Positions 1 through 7,149 of a DNA stretch of 46,634 nucleotides are shown here, one piece after another. The stretch is from contig UQMU01000016.1 in assembly GCA_900542305.1 (NCBI GenBank), positions 1 to 46,634 of the forward strand, given 5' to 3'. This DNA comes from an uncultured Collinsella sp. Its GTDB lineage: Bacteria > Actinomycetota > Coriobacteriia > Coriobacteriales > Coriobacteriaceae. The notes below the pieces were generated by a model. The model did no database searches and had not been told where the DNA came from. It saw nothing but the letters and a program-made list of their open reading frames with translations. How positions within the stretch are numbered: the stretch's first letter is position 1; every line of letters starts with the position of its first letter. A program made the position numbers and the translations under genes.

Positions 1-1
1 C

Positions 2-493
2 AAGGCCGCCGGCGACATCGCCGTGGCCGGGTGCCCGCGCCACTACATCATGCGCAGCTCCTGGGTCATCGGCGAGGGGCACAACTTCGTCAGGACCATG
101 AAGGGCCTGTCCGACCGCGTCGCCGACCCCGAGGACGGGCTCACGCAGGTCACGGTCGTGGACGACCAGCTGGGCCGCCTTACCTTCACGCGCGACATGG
201 CCGAGGCCATCTTCCGCGTGCTGGGGACGCACGCCCCCTACGGCACCTACGACTGCACCGGCTCCGGCGCCGTGAGGAGCTGGGCGGATATCGCCCGCGC
301 CGTCTTCGAGGCCGTCAACGGCAACGGCGAGAGGGTCGTGCCGGTCAGCACCGCCGACTACTACGCGAGCGCCGCCGGTCCCGTCGCCTCGCGCCCGGTC
401 CACTCCGCGCTCGACCTTTCCAGGCTCGAGTCGGTCGGGTTCCACATGCCCGACTGGGAGGAAGAGCTGGGGGAGTACCTCAAGACGCTCTAG
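2..493 (+). CDS. rfbD: dTDP-4-dehydrorhamnose reductase, C-terminal part (5' end outside window)
   Basis: The reading frame is open from the left edge and ends with TAG at 491-493, so only the last ~163 residues are seen. The fragment matches the C-terminal half of the RmlD/RfbD short-chain dehydrogenase family: RSSWVIGEGHNFVRTM, then QLGRLTF and the substrate-domain segment with TGSGAVRSWADIARAVFE. The family reduces dTDP-4-keto-L-rhamnose to dTDP-L-rhamnose with NAD(P)H in the cytoplasm, supplying rhamnose for cell-wall polysaccharide. In some Actinobacteria it is fused behind an RmlC epimerase domain; this cannot be judged here. The polysaccharide exporter and glycosyltransferase that follow fit the role. 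The GTG at 23 is internal, not a start. Confidence 0.75.
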   Translation, partial: KAAGDIAVAGCPRHYIMRSSWVIGEGHNFVRTMKGLSDRVADPEDGLTQVTVVDDQLGRLTFTRDMAEAIFRVLGTHAPYGTYDCTGSGAVRSWADIARAVFEAVNGNGERVVPVSTADYYASAAGPVASRPVHSALDLSRLESVGFHMPDWEEELGEYLKTL

Positions 494-519
494 CCGCCGC
501 TATTGAATTGACGAGAGTA

Positions 520-549
520 AATAGCCACCGTTTTTTGACGGTGGCTATT
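520..549. terminator. Hairpin between convergent genes
   Basis: A perfect 11-bp inverted repeat (AATAGCCACCG at 520-530, CGGTGGCTATT at 539-549) with an 8-nt loop lies between the stop of the rhamnose gene and the convergent glycosyltransferase stop. There is no strong T tract on either side, so a shared bidirectional terminator is inferred from position and stem quality. Confidence 0.5.
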
Positions 550-599
550 CTTGTTGGAGGCTATTTGCGCAGTGGTGCCAATAGTATTTTGCGAAGGAT

Positions 600-1571
600 C
601 TACCTCTCGCTTGACTTGGTGGAGGAGCGGCCGGGCTGATCGTTATAGGCGTATTTGCTGTACACGTTGACCTCCCACTGCTTTTTTTCGACCTTTGCCA
701 CGGAATCCAGGATGAATCCGGTCGCAAGGCTCAGACCGCACAGGAACATAAACGAGGCGGCGAGTATGGCGGTGGGGAAGCGCGGGACGAGGCCGGTCTG
801 AAAGTACTCGATAAAGACAGGAATGCCCAAAGCCAGGCCGATAATCGCGAATAAAAGCGCAACCAGACTGAAGAACTTCAGCGGGCGGTAGTCCTTGAAC
901 AGCGTGCCGATCATCGCAACGACTTTAATGCCGTCGCTCACGGTATTGAGCTTGGACTCGGAACCTTCCGGACGGTCGCGGTACTCAATGGGCACATCTT
1001 TGATGCGCCAGCGGTGGTCGACGGCGTGGATCGAGAGCTCAGTTTCGATCTGGAAGCCCTCGGAAAGCACGGGGAAGGTTTTAACGAACGGGCGGCTCAT
1101 GGCACGGTAGCCGGTCATGACATCATCGAAGCTGTAGCCATAGATCCACTTGATCATCGCGCGGACCAGATTGTTGCCAAAGCCGTGGAAGGCACGCTTG
1201 TTCTCCTCGGCATAGGTGCCGTTGGAAAGGCGGTCGCCTACGGTCATATCGGCCGTGCCGTTGAGGATGGGCTCGCAGAGGGCTTTGGCCGCCTCGGCGG
1301 GGTAGGTGTCGTCGCCGTCGACCATCAGGTAGCAATCGGCGTCGATATCGCGAAACATCTGGCGGCACACGTTGCCCTTTCCCTGACGGGGCTCAAAGCG
1401 GACCGTGGCGCCGTGCTCGGTGGCGATGCGTGAAGTATCGTCTGACGAGTTATTGTCATAGACATAGACCGTCGCCTGCGGAAGCTCGCGGTGAAAGTCG
1501 TCGATGACTTTGCCGATCGTGAGCGCTTCGTTGTAGCAAGGGATGATGACGGCGATGGATTCAGAATTCAC
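600..1571 (-). CDS. Family 2 glycosyltransferase with C-terminal membrane segments (DPM1/GtrB-like)
   Basis: 323 residues starting at GTG 1571 with AAGGAG 8 nt upstream. The N-terminal ~220 residues are a GT-A domain: VIIPCYNEALTIGKVI near residue 8, the VYDNNSSDDT segment, and MVDGDDTYP carrying the DxD-type metal/nucleotide site. Two hydrophobic helices follow (about 235-260 and 268-290) and then a charged tail. This is the layout of polyprenyl-phosphate hexose synthases and related bactoprenol-linked glucosyltransferases, which move a sugar from a nucleotide donor to a lipid carrier on the inner membrane face. Donor and acceptor cannot be told from sequence. The neighbouring rhamnose and ABC-exporter genes suggest decoration of a surface polysaccharide. 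Confidence 0.8.
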   Translation of the reverse strand: MNSESIAVIIPCYNEALTIGKVIDDFHRELPQATVYVYDNNSSDDTSRIATEHGATVRFEPRQGKGNVCRQMFRDIDADCYLMVDGDDTYPAEAAKALCEPILNGTADMTVGDRLSNGTYAEENKRAFHGFGNNLVRAMIKWIYGYSFDDVMTGYRAMSRPFVKTFPVLSEGFQIETELSIHAVDHRWRIKDVPIEYRDRPEGSESKLNTVSDGIKVVAMIGTLFKDYRPLKFFSLVALLFAIIGLALGIPVFIEYFQTGLVPRFPTAILAASFMFLCGLSLATGFILDSVAKVEKKQWEVNVYSKYAYNDQPGRSSTKSSER

Positions 1572-1601
1572 TTAATGCTCCTTATACATTCAATCCTAGA
1601 A

Positions 1602-1630
1602 AGTATAGCCGTTTGGGCCTGGCATCCTAA
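1602..1630 (-). promoter_or_regulatory. Candidate sigma-70 promoter for the glycosyltransferase
   Basis: On the minus strand TTAGGA (1630-1625) is followed after 17 nt by TATACT (1607-1602), about 30 nt before the GTG start. The -10 is close to consensus and the -35 is weak. Confidence 0.4.
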
Positions 1631-1731
1631 GATGTGGGTTAGTTCTCCAGTTTTGTTGCGCGAATCGTTTGCATGGCCGTCGGGTCTATACTGTTCGTTT
1701 GTCAACGATTACGAGTAAAGGAGTTGCATCC

Positions 1732-2577
1732 GTGTCGGATCAGACAAAGCAACAAGAAACTCGCAGTCTGCCTGCGACGTTTGCTAAGAACGAATTTGAG
1801 AAGGACGCGTTTATCCTTCGTCAGCTGGTTACCAAGGATTTTAAGATCAAGTATCGCCGTAGCGTTCTGGGCGTCGCATGGTCGGTGCTCAACCCGCTGC
1901 TGATGATGATCGTCATGGCCATCGTGTTCTCGACGATTTTTGGCCAGGGCCGCAATGGCTCAATGACGCCCGAGATGTACCCGCTGTACTTGATCGTGGG
2001 TAACATCACCTTTGCCGTCATGTCTGAGTCTACTAACCAGGCCCTGACGTCGATCGTGGGCGCTGCCCCTCTGCTCAAGAAGGTTAAGGTGCACCGCTGG
2101 GTTTTCCCGGTGCAGAAGGTGCTCTTCTCGCTGGTCAACTTTGCCTTCTCGCTGGTCGCCGTCGCCATCGTCATGCTGTGGTTCCGCGTTATGCCTTCTT
2201 GGCACCTGATTCTGTTGCCGGTTTGCCTGCTGCTGCTTATGTGCTTCTGCATGGGCCTGGGCATGATGCTCTCTGCCCTTACGGTCTTCTTCCGCGACGT
2301 TATGCATCTGTGGAGCGTCGTCATTACGGCGTGGACTTACATTACGCCCATCTTCTGGACGACTGACTATATTGCGCAAATGCCGCATCTCGTGCGTATC
2401 TTGATGTATGCGAACCCCATGTTCAACTACCTGCAGTTTATGCGCGATATCTTCCTGTTCCAGACTACGCCCTCGCTTATGACGTTTGGTATGTGCGTCG
2501 CTTGGGCGGTTCTTGCGCTTATTATTGGCTATACCGTGTTCCATAAGTCCGAGCGCAAATTTATCCTCTACATCTAA
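1732..2577 (+). CDS. ABC-2 type polysaccharide export permease (Wzm/TagG-like)
   Basis: 281 residues from GTG 1732, chosen because AAAGGAG (1717-1723) sits 8 nt upstream; an in-frame TTG at 1669 has no ribosome site. The protein has an N-terminal cytoplasmic part ending in FKIKYRRSVLGVAWSVLNPLLMMIVM, typical of the ABC-2 exporter family, followed by about six transmembrane helices with a conserved WTYITPIFW region near the end. It is the membrane half of an exporter that moves lipid-linked polysaccharide or teichoic acid across the membrane, working with the ATPase encoded 11 nt downstream. Substrate is not determined; nearby rhamnose and glycosyltransferase genes suggest a rhamnose-containing glycan. 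Confidence 0.87.
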   Translation: MSDQTKQQETRSLPATFAKNEFEKDAFILRQLVTKDFKIKYRRSVLGVAWSVLNPLLMMIVMAIVFSTIFGQGRNGSMTPEMYPLYLIVGNITFAVMSESTNQALTSIVGAAPLLKKVKVHRWVFPVQKVLFSLVNFAFSLVAVAIVMLWFRVMPSWHLILLPVCLLLLMCFCMGLGMMLSALTVFFRDVMHLWSVVITAWTYITPIFWTTDYIAQMPHLVRILMYANPMFNYLQFMRDIFLFQTTPSLMTFGMCVAWAVLALIIGYTVFHKSERKFILYI

Positions 2578-2588
2578 GGAGTGCTGTG

Positions 2589-3356
2589 ATGACTGAATCT
2601 GTTGTTGATTACAGCGAGCAGCCTCTGGCTGTCGAGGTCGACGACGTCACCATGATCTTTAACATGGCGTCCGAGTCGCTGACCAACCTCAAGGAGTACT
2701 TCATTAAGCTTGCCAAGCACGAGCTGTTCTTTGAGGAGTTTAGGGCGCTTAAGCACATCTCGTTTGATATTCATCGCGGCGAGGTTGTGGGTCTGGTCGG
2801 CACCAATGGCTCCGGCAAGTCTACGATGCTCAAGATTATCGCTGGCGTTCTTGAGCCTAGCGAGGGCAGCGTTAAGGTGCACGGTAACATCGCGCCGCTG
2901 ATTGAGCTTGGCGCCGGCTTTGACCCCGAGCTGACCGCCCGCGAGAACATCTATCTGAACGGCGCCCTGCTCGGCTATACCAAGGAGTTCATCGACGCCA
3001 ACTTTGACGGCATTATCGAGTTCGCTGAGCTGCAGAACTTTGTCGATATGCCGCTTAAGAACTTCTCTTCGGGCATGGTGGCGCGTATCGCCTTTGCAAT
3101 CGCGACGATTACCGAGCCCGATATTCTGATCGTTGACGAGACGCTGTCCGTCGGTGATGTGTTCTTCCAGCAAAAGTGTGAGGCCCGCATCCAGCACTTT
3201 ATCCAGAGCGGCGACGTGACGGTTCTGTTCGTTTCGCACTCTATGGAGCAGGTTGAGCGCATCTGCCAGCGTGCCGTTTGGATTGAGAAGGGTGACCTTC
3301 GCATGGACGGCCCGGTCGATGAGGTCTGCAAGGCGTACCGCGAGCAGTTCAACTAG
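2589..3356 (+). CDS. ABC exporter ATPase (Wzt/TagH-like)
   Basis: 255 residues from ATG 2589 (GGAG at 2578-2581; an in-frame GTG lies one codon earlier). Domain order: Walker A GTNGSGKST near residue 73, a Q-loop region, the signature LKNFSSGMVARIAFAIA near residue 155, Walker B DILIVDE near 178, and the H-loop VSHSMEQV. The unusually long segment before the first core strand (FNMASESLTNLKEYFIKL) is typical of the polysaccharide and teichoic acid exporter subclass. Length is that of a bare ATPase: it lacks the extra C-terminal glycan-binding domain of Escherichia coli O9a-type Wzt, so recognition of a specific chain-end cap is not expected. It forms an operon with the permease. Confidence 0.88.
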   Translation: MTESVVDYSEQPLAVEVDDVTMIFNMASESLTNLKEYFIKLAKHELFFEEFRALKHISFDIHRGEVVGLVGTNGSGKSTMLKIIAGVLEPSEGSVKVHGNIAPLIELGAGFDPELTARENIYLNGALLGYTKEFIDANFDGIIEFAELQNFVDMPLKNFSSGMVARIAFAIATITEPDILIVDETLSVGDVFFQQKCEARIQHFIQSGDVTVLFVSHSMEQVERICQRAVWIEKGDLRMDGPVDEVCKAYREQFN

Positions 3357-3358
3357 GT

Positions 3359-3364
3359 TATAAT
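3359..3364 (+). promoter_or_regulatory. Candidate -10 element for tRNA-Arg(TCT)
   Basis: A perfect TATAAT lies just after the ATPase stop codon and 46 nt before the tRNA. No good -35 is visible 16-18 nt upstream (it would fall inside the ATPase gene), so this is only a candidate. Confidence 0.35.
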
Positions 3365-3410
3365 TACTTGCGCCTGACAGGCTTGTGCTTGCTTGGGCGT
3401 GCGGTTATTT

Positions 3411-3487
3411 GCTCCATTAGCTCAGTTGGATAGAGCAGGGGACTTCTAATCCCAAGGTCGACGGTTCGAATCCGCCATGGAGCACCA
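3411..3487 (+). tRNA. tRNA-Arg(TCT)
   Basis: 77 nt including an encoded CCA. The acceptor arm pairs GCTCCAT with ATGGAGC, the D-loop reads AGCTCAGTTGGATAGAGC, the anticodon loop CTTCTAA carries TCT, and the T arm has GGTTCGAATCC. It reads AGA/AGG arginine codons. A factor-independent terminator follows directly. Confidence 0.95.
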
Positions 3488-3496
3488 TCGTTTATT

Positions 3497-3528
3497 AAGC
3501 CCAGACCGCTTGGTGGTCTGGGCTTTTT
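3497..3528 (+). terminator. Rho-independent terminator after tRNA-Arg(TCT)
   Basis: An 11-bp perfect stem (AAGCCCAGACC at 3497-3507, GGTCTGGGCTT at 3515-3525) with a 7-nt loop runs into five T residues. Confidence 0.88.
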
Positions 3529-3755
3529 CACATGCCGGTGTTCTTTGTTCTTGCCGGGTATACGTTTAGGCCGAAGCCGTGGCGTGAGCTGCTATTGTGC
3601 TGCTGATGTGGATTGGTTATACGGCGCGCCAAAGGGGGCTGGAGCCGAGCGTGAGCAAGCCTCTGCTTATGACGCTGCCAGCATCGTGGTTCTTCGCGTC
3701 AATCGTACGCTGTGCCTGCGATATTGGATTGGCGTACGTGATCAAGAAGGCGTAA
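3523..3755 (+). pseudogene. Relic of an acyltransferase-3 family membrane protein
   Basis: No intact gene lies between the tRNA terminator and 3790. From 3526 one frame reads FHMPVFFVLAGYTFRPKPWR, which strongly resembles the conserved FHMPLFFFxSGY segment of acyltransferase family 3 (OafA/WecH-type O-acetyltransferases); it stops at TGA 3604-3606. Another frame from 3606 to TAA 3753-3755 encodes a hydrophobic stretch (MWIGYTARQRGLEP, later LLMTLPASWFFASIV). I read this as a decayed, internally deleted and frameshifted acyltransferase whose left end abuts the tRNA terminator. O-acetylation would fit the polysaccharide locus upstream. The first motif is fairly distinctive; the second piece is less certain. 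Confidence 0.45.
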
Positions 3756-3756
3756 C

Positions 3757-3790
3757 AAAAGCGGGGAGGACCAACTTGGCCCTCCCCGCT
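3757..3790 (-). terminator. Rho-independent terminator of the ATPase/DUF4869 unit
   Basis: On the minus strand AGCGGGGAGG (3790-3781) pairs with CCTCCCCGCT (3769-3760) around an 11-nt loop, followed by a run of T residues. It starts 5 nt after the ATPase stop codon. Confidence 0.82.
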
Positions 3791-3794
3791 GTAT

Positions 3795-4796
3795 CTAGTC
3801 TGCCTTCAGGCACTCGGGCAAGACGTTTGCAACTGCATTCATCGCCTGCGGCCTCAGGTACTGCTCATTGAGCTTTACCTTTCTGTAGGCGTAGCGAGTG
3901 TCTGCCGAGTATTTGATCAACACATCGGTGAAGAACCGCTCCCAGCTCAGGTAGTCGCGGCTTTCGATATAGCTTGAGGGATCCTCGAGGATTTTTAAGA
4001 TATCGTTACTGGGAATGAGGCCAGATTGCAGGAGTGTCCACTCGAATGATTCGGGGAGGAACAAGCGTACGTTCTTGTAAACGCGCTGTCCGAGCACCTT
4101 TTCGATGTAGGGACCAAATGCTGCTCCGTCTCCAATAGCAAGGATGTTTTGCTCGGGACATTCGTGAATCGTACGTTTTAGATTCGCAACGCCGGTGGCG
4201 GTATAGCAGGGGATCCCGAGTCGGTTGCAAAGAGCGTCGTAGAATTGATAGCCAGATTTGCTATCCTCGACAACTACGGCGTCGGGTACCTCGAATCCAA
4301 CATTTAGATCCTGATACAGCATACTTGCCGTGTGGTCATATAGCGGCTTGGTCACCGAGTAGAAGCGCCTGTCGCTCTTGCGGCCATTGATTGTTTTACT
4401 TGTCGTGTTGACTAGCTTCAGGATCTCATCAACGCTGTAGGGGAGCTCGTTGGCATCGCGACGAGATATCAGAACAAAATAGTTGGACGAGCCGTTGACG
4501 GCTTTGGCGAAGTCCTTTGAGTAGATAAACTCGTTACCCTCATCTAGAAAGACGATTGAATCTTCGATGATCGATAGCTCGCGCTCCCAGCGTCTGCCGG
4601 AAAGCGTTTCGCAAGGCACGTCGCAACTGAGTGCAACGCCGCTTTCCGGTCCTCGGTCGTTGTAGTCGCGAATCATCGAGATGAGCATCGTTTTACCCGT
4701 GCCGCTGTTGCCGCGTATAAAGGAAATATTGCGCTTAAACGTGAGTGTGTATTTGACCTTTGCACGCTCTACGACAACGGTATGCGTTCCCTTCAT
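3795..4796 (-). CDS. P-loop ATPase of unknown role, paired with a DUF4869-like protein
   Basis: 333 residues. Near the N-terminus it has Walker A GNSGTGKT (29-36), Walker B IVFLDE (81-86) and an arginine-bearing ISRRDA (110-115) after a hydrophobic strand, so the first ~130 residues form a compact RecA/AAA-like domain. The C-terminal 150 residues contain DAVVVEDSKSG (172-182) and AIGDGAAFG (220-228), acidic motifs at strand ends that faintly recall a Toprim-like fold; this is only a suggestion. Its ATG overlaps the stop of the upstream gene (TAATG), so the two are translationally coupled and probably act together. No transmembrane segment or DNA-binding domain is recognised. Similar pairs occur in gut Firmicutes and Coriobacteria from what I recall; the function is not known to me. 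Confidence 0.7.
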   Translation of the reverse strand: MKGTHTVVVERAKVKYTLTFKRNISFIRGNSGTGKTMLISMIRDYNDRGPESGVALSCDVPCETLSGRRWERELSIIEDSIVFLDEGNEFIYSKDFAKAVNGSSNYFVLISRRDANELPYSVDEILKLVNTTSKTINGRKSDRRFYSVTKPLYDHTASMLYQDLNVGFEVPDAVVVEDSKSGYQFYDALCNRLGIPCYTATGVANLKRTIHECPEQNILAIGDGAAFGPYIEKVLGQRVYKNVRLFLPESFEWTLLQSGLIPSNDILKILEDPSSYIESRDYLSWERFFTDVLIKYSADTRYAYRKVKLNEQYLRPQAMNAVANVLPECLKAD

Positions 4797-5245
4797 TACT
4801 CATCAACATCCAAAAAGTCATTCGTGGCGCCGACAAACTCCTGCATGTTTCTGACGATGCGGCCATCGTTTTCAATGCGGATTTCAAAGCTCTTCCAGGG
4901 GAATTTCATGATGTGGTATAAGGTCACCATCACATCCTGCTCTTTGCCGATCTTGAGTAGCCAGCGGGCACAGTTGTCTCCGCAGGTGGATGCGTTGAAC
5001 ACCATATTTGGGAGATTGCGCACCAGCAGCAGCGTCTTAACGCCGCCGGACAGTTCGAGTGGGGTGATCGAGCCCAGCTGTTTGCTTACGATGTTGTGGG
5101 GACCGATGAGCTCTGATCCGTCCACGCTTTTAATAATCTGTGCGGCCATAGGGTCTTCGAACCATGAGTCCAAGTATGAGTTCCTAAAATAGGTTTCGGT
5201 ATCGTAGATGGAACCGGGGTAATCCCCCAGATGGATGCTTAACAT
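4796..5245 (-). CDS. DUF4869-like protein
   Basis: 149 residues from ATG 5245, chosen because GGAG lies 8 nt upstream; the frame stays open further upstream but without a ribosome site and through a terminator hairpin. The start MLSIHLGDYPGSIYDTETYF and the central block SGGVKTLLLVRN, FNASTCGDNCARWLLKI, match my memory of the DUF4869 family, which has no assigned function. Two close cysteines (ASTCGDNC) are the most notable residues; there is no signal peptide or membrane helix. It is the first gene of a two-gene operon and overlaps the ATPase start by one base. An ATPase partner suggests a regulated or conditional activity, but nothing in the sequence names it. Confidence 0.65.
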   Translation of the reverse strand: MLSIHLGDYPGSIYDTETYFRNSYLDSWFEDPMAAQIIKSVDGSELIGPHNIVSKQLGSITPLELSGGVKTLLLVRNLPNMVFNASTCGDNCARWLLKIGKEQDVMVTLYHIMKFPWKSFEIRIENDGRIVRNMQEFVGATNDFLDVDE

Positions 5246-5276
5246 GCGCGTCTCCAGACGTTGTGTGACTGCAATG

Positions 5277-5282
5277 ATTATA
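5277..5282 (-). promoter_or_regulatory. Candidate -10 for the DUF4869/ATPase operon
   Basis: A perfect TATAAT on the minus strand (5282-5277) lies about 30 nt before the DUF4869 start. A weak CTGGCG (5305-5300) is 17 nt upstream and falls inside the preceding terminator stem. Confidence 0.45.
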
Positions 5283-5289
5283 TGCCAGT

Positions 5290-5330
5290 AATAAAGTGCC
5301 GCCAGTAGCGAGGTTGCTGCTGGCGGCACT
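5290..5330 (-). terminator. Terminator of the aro operon
   Basis: A 15-bp stem (5330-5316 with 5309-5295, one T-G pair) and 6-nt loop, followed on the minus strand by TTTATTA, lies 46 nt after the aroQ stop. The T tract is short but the stem is very stable. Confidence 0.65.
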
Positions 5331-5375
5331 GGCATTATTAGCGTGTGAATCGCGTTGATGGATTTGCTCGCGAGG

Positions 5376-5813
5376 CTACTTTTCGAGACGTTCCCTCAGC
5401 AGCTCCAGCGCGTGGGCGTAGCCTTGCAGGCCCTCGCCGGTGATGGTGGCGAAGCAGGCTAGGCGGGCGTAGCTCACCTGGCGGAAGTCTTCGCGGGTCT
5501 CGACAGCGCTGATGTGGACCTCCACTGCGGGGATGGCGACGGCTTTGAGGGCGTCGAGGATGGCCACGCTCGTGTGCGTGTAGGCAGCCGGGTTGATGAC
5601 GATGCCGTCGACCTTGCCGTAAGCCTCCTGGATCTTGTCGACGATGCTGCCCTCGTGGTTGGACTGGAAGACCTCGACTTCGTTAAAGCCCTGCGCGGCG
5701 CCTGCCTCCTGGCAGATCTGTACCAGGCGATCGTAGTTGTCGCTGCCGTAGATGCCCGGCTCACGAATGCCGAGCATGTTGAGGTTGGGGCCGTTGATGA
5801 CGAGAGCTTTCAT
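5376..5813 (-). CDS. aroQ: 3-dehydroquinate dehydratase, type II
   Basis: 145 residues, the usual length of the small dodecameric type II enzyme. It opens with LVINGPNLNMLGIREPGIYG, where the family's catalytic tyrosine (Y23) sits in the flexible loop, continues with QSNHEGSIVDKI and INPAAYTHTSVAI, and has the catalytic histidine in EVHISAV. It performs the trans-dehydration of 3-dehydroquinate to 3-dehydroshikimate, step three of the shikimate pathway. It is the last gene of the aro operon, but a strong palindrome with T tracts on both sides (5855-5897) separates it from aroE-aroK, so its expression may be partly uncoupled. A ribosome site AAGGAAG precedes the ATG. Confidence 0.95.
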   Translation of the reverse strand: MKALVINGPNLNMLGIREPGIYGSDNYDRLVQICQEAGAAQGFNEVEVFQSNHEGSIVDKIQEAYGKVDGIVINPAAYTHTSVAILDALKAVAIPAVEVHISAVETREDFRQVSYARLACFATITGEGLQGYAHALELLRERLEK

Positions 5814-5854
5814 GGTTGCTTCCTTTGCGGTTGGGCGGGCGGTGAGGCGGAATG

Positions 5855-5897
5855 AAAAACCACCACAAAGGTGCCTGTCCCCTTTGTGGTGGTTTTT
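5855..5897. repeat. 17-bp perfect palindrome with GGTGCCTGTCCCC core, possible bidirectional terminator
   Basis: AAAAACCACCACAAAGG (5855-5871) and CCTTTGTGGTGGTTTTT (5881-5897) form a perfect 17-bp stem around TGCCTGTCC. A/T runs at both outer ends give a T tract on either strand. It begins one base after the aroE-aroK stop and ends 41 nt before the aroQ start, so it looks like an inserted repeat element able to act as a terminator inside the operon. Confidence 0.75.
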
Positions 5898-5898
5898 G

Positions 5899-7149
5899 TT
5901 AGAGAGCGGGTGGGAGGGTCTCGAGGACGGCGCGGGCGGTGTTGGCGGCGCAGTCGCGTGAGTCGATGATGTAGTCGGCCCAGGCGCGGTAGCGCGGCAT
6001 ACGCTGTTCGGCGAGCTTATCGATGCCTTCGCGGGCGGTGATGGGGCGTCCCTTGTGGGCGAGCTCGTCGAGCTTGCGGTTGAGCATCACGATTTGACTG
6101 TTCTGGTGCAGCAGTGGGTAGTTCTCGTCGCACGTGACCACGCCGCCACCCGTGGAAAGCACCAGGCCGCTGCGCTTGGAGATGTCGGCCAGGGCTGCCG
6201 TCTCCTGTTCGCGGAAGGCCGCCTCGCCGCGCTCGACGATAAAGTCGGCACAGGGCATGCCCAGACACTCCTCAAGCGCGCGGTCCAAGTCGATGTGCTC
6301 GCGACCCGTGAGCAGGGCGATCTGCTCGCCTACGCGGGTCTTGCCCGAGCCCGGCATGCCGATCAGCGCGATGTTCTGTTCGCGGCGGGACAGGCGCTCC
6401 GTTACGTCCAGGATGCGCTCGCGCGGGGTGGCTTGGCCGGTGTAGCGCTCGACAGCCTGCGCTGCCTGGGCCACGAGCATGAGCAGGCCGCCGATGCAGG
6501 GGATGCCGCGGCGCTCGGCCTCGAGCATCAGGCCCGTGCGGGCGGGGTTGTAGTCAATGTCGATGATGCCCTCGAGCGCATCGAGCCCTTCGAGCGTGCA
6601 AGGCGCGTCGGGGCAATGGGGGAACATGCCGGCAGGCGTGCAGTTGACAAGCAGGGCGGCGTCGGACTGCTGTGCGATGTTGCCGTAGTTGACCTCGCTT
6701 GAGCGGCCAACGGGCACCACGGTGGCGCCCAGGTCGCCGAGCACCATGCTGGCCGTGGTGCCGGCACCACCGGTGGCACCGAGCACGAGAACCTTCTTAC
6801 CGGCAACCTCAACGCCTAACTCCTCGACTAGGCATTGGAAACCGAAGTAATCGGTGTTGTCGCCACGCAGACGGCCATCGGGCAGACGCGTGATCGTGTT
6901 GACGTTGCCCATGCGCTCGGCGAGTGGGCTCAGCTCGTCCAGGTACTCCATGACGGCGCGCTTGTAGGGGATGGTCACGTTGGTGCCCTCCCATTCGTCG
7001 CCCGTCATAAAGGCCGCGAGGTCCTCGGGTTCGCGCTCAAAACGCACGTACTCGAGCCCCGCGAGCTCCTTGTAGATGGTCGGGGTGTAGCTGTGGCCCA
7101 GCACACGGCCCAGCACGCCGTAGGGGCGGGTTGTGGCGACGTCAGTCAT
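5899..7149 (-). CDS. aroE-aroK: Fused shikimate dehydrogenase / shikimate kinase
   Basis: 416 residues with two enzyme domains. Residues 1-255 are AroE: catalytic lysine K63 in NVTIPYKRAV, D100 in GDNTDYFGF, and the NADP-binding loop GATGGAG (124-130). Residues 258-416 are AroK: Walker A GMPGSGKT (264-271), the DLDR metal/shikimate segment (287-290), R312, the GGG turn (334-336) and a lid region around 365-385. The protein reduces 3-dehydroshikimate and then phosphorylates shikimate, so two consecutive steps are joined in one chain. The usual AroE N-terminal serine motif S-x-S is changed to HSYTP (19-23). The ATG abuts the pheA stop with no gap; GGAGGTG lies inside the end of pheA. Confidence 0.94.
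   Translation of the reverse strand: MTDVATTRPYGVLGRVLGHSYTPTIYKELAGLEYVRFEREPEDLAAFMTGDEWEGTNVTIPYKRAVMEYLDELSPLAERMGNVNTITRLPDGRLRGDNTDYFGFQCLVEELGVEVAGKKVLVLGATGGAGTTASMVLGDLGATVVPVGRSSEVNYGNIAQQSDAALLVNCTPAGMFPHCPDAPCTLEGLDALEGIIDIDYNPARTGLMLEAERRGIPCIGGLLMLVAQAAQAVERYTGQATPRERILDVTERLSRREQNIALIGMPGSGKTRVGEQIALLTGREHIDLDRALEECLGMPCADFIVERGEAAFREQETAALADISKRSGLVLSTGGGVVTCDENYPLLHQNSQIVMLNRKLDELAHKGRPITAREGIDKLAEQRMPRYRAWADYIIDSRDCAANTARAVLETLPPAL

Noticed and set aside
172..495. Attenuation or CRISPR-like repeats elsewhere in the window
   Set aside because: No array of regularly spaced direct repeats was found anywhere in the window; the recurring sequences seen are palindromic units only.
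3545..3871. A 108-residue plus-strand frame after tRNA-Arg
   Set aside because: It runs through the terminator and into the antisense of the ATPase gene; better explained as relic DNA in which other frames resemble an acyltransferase.
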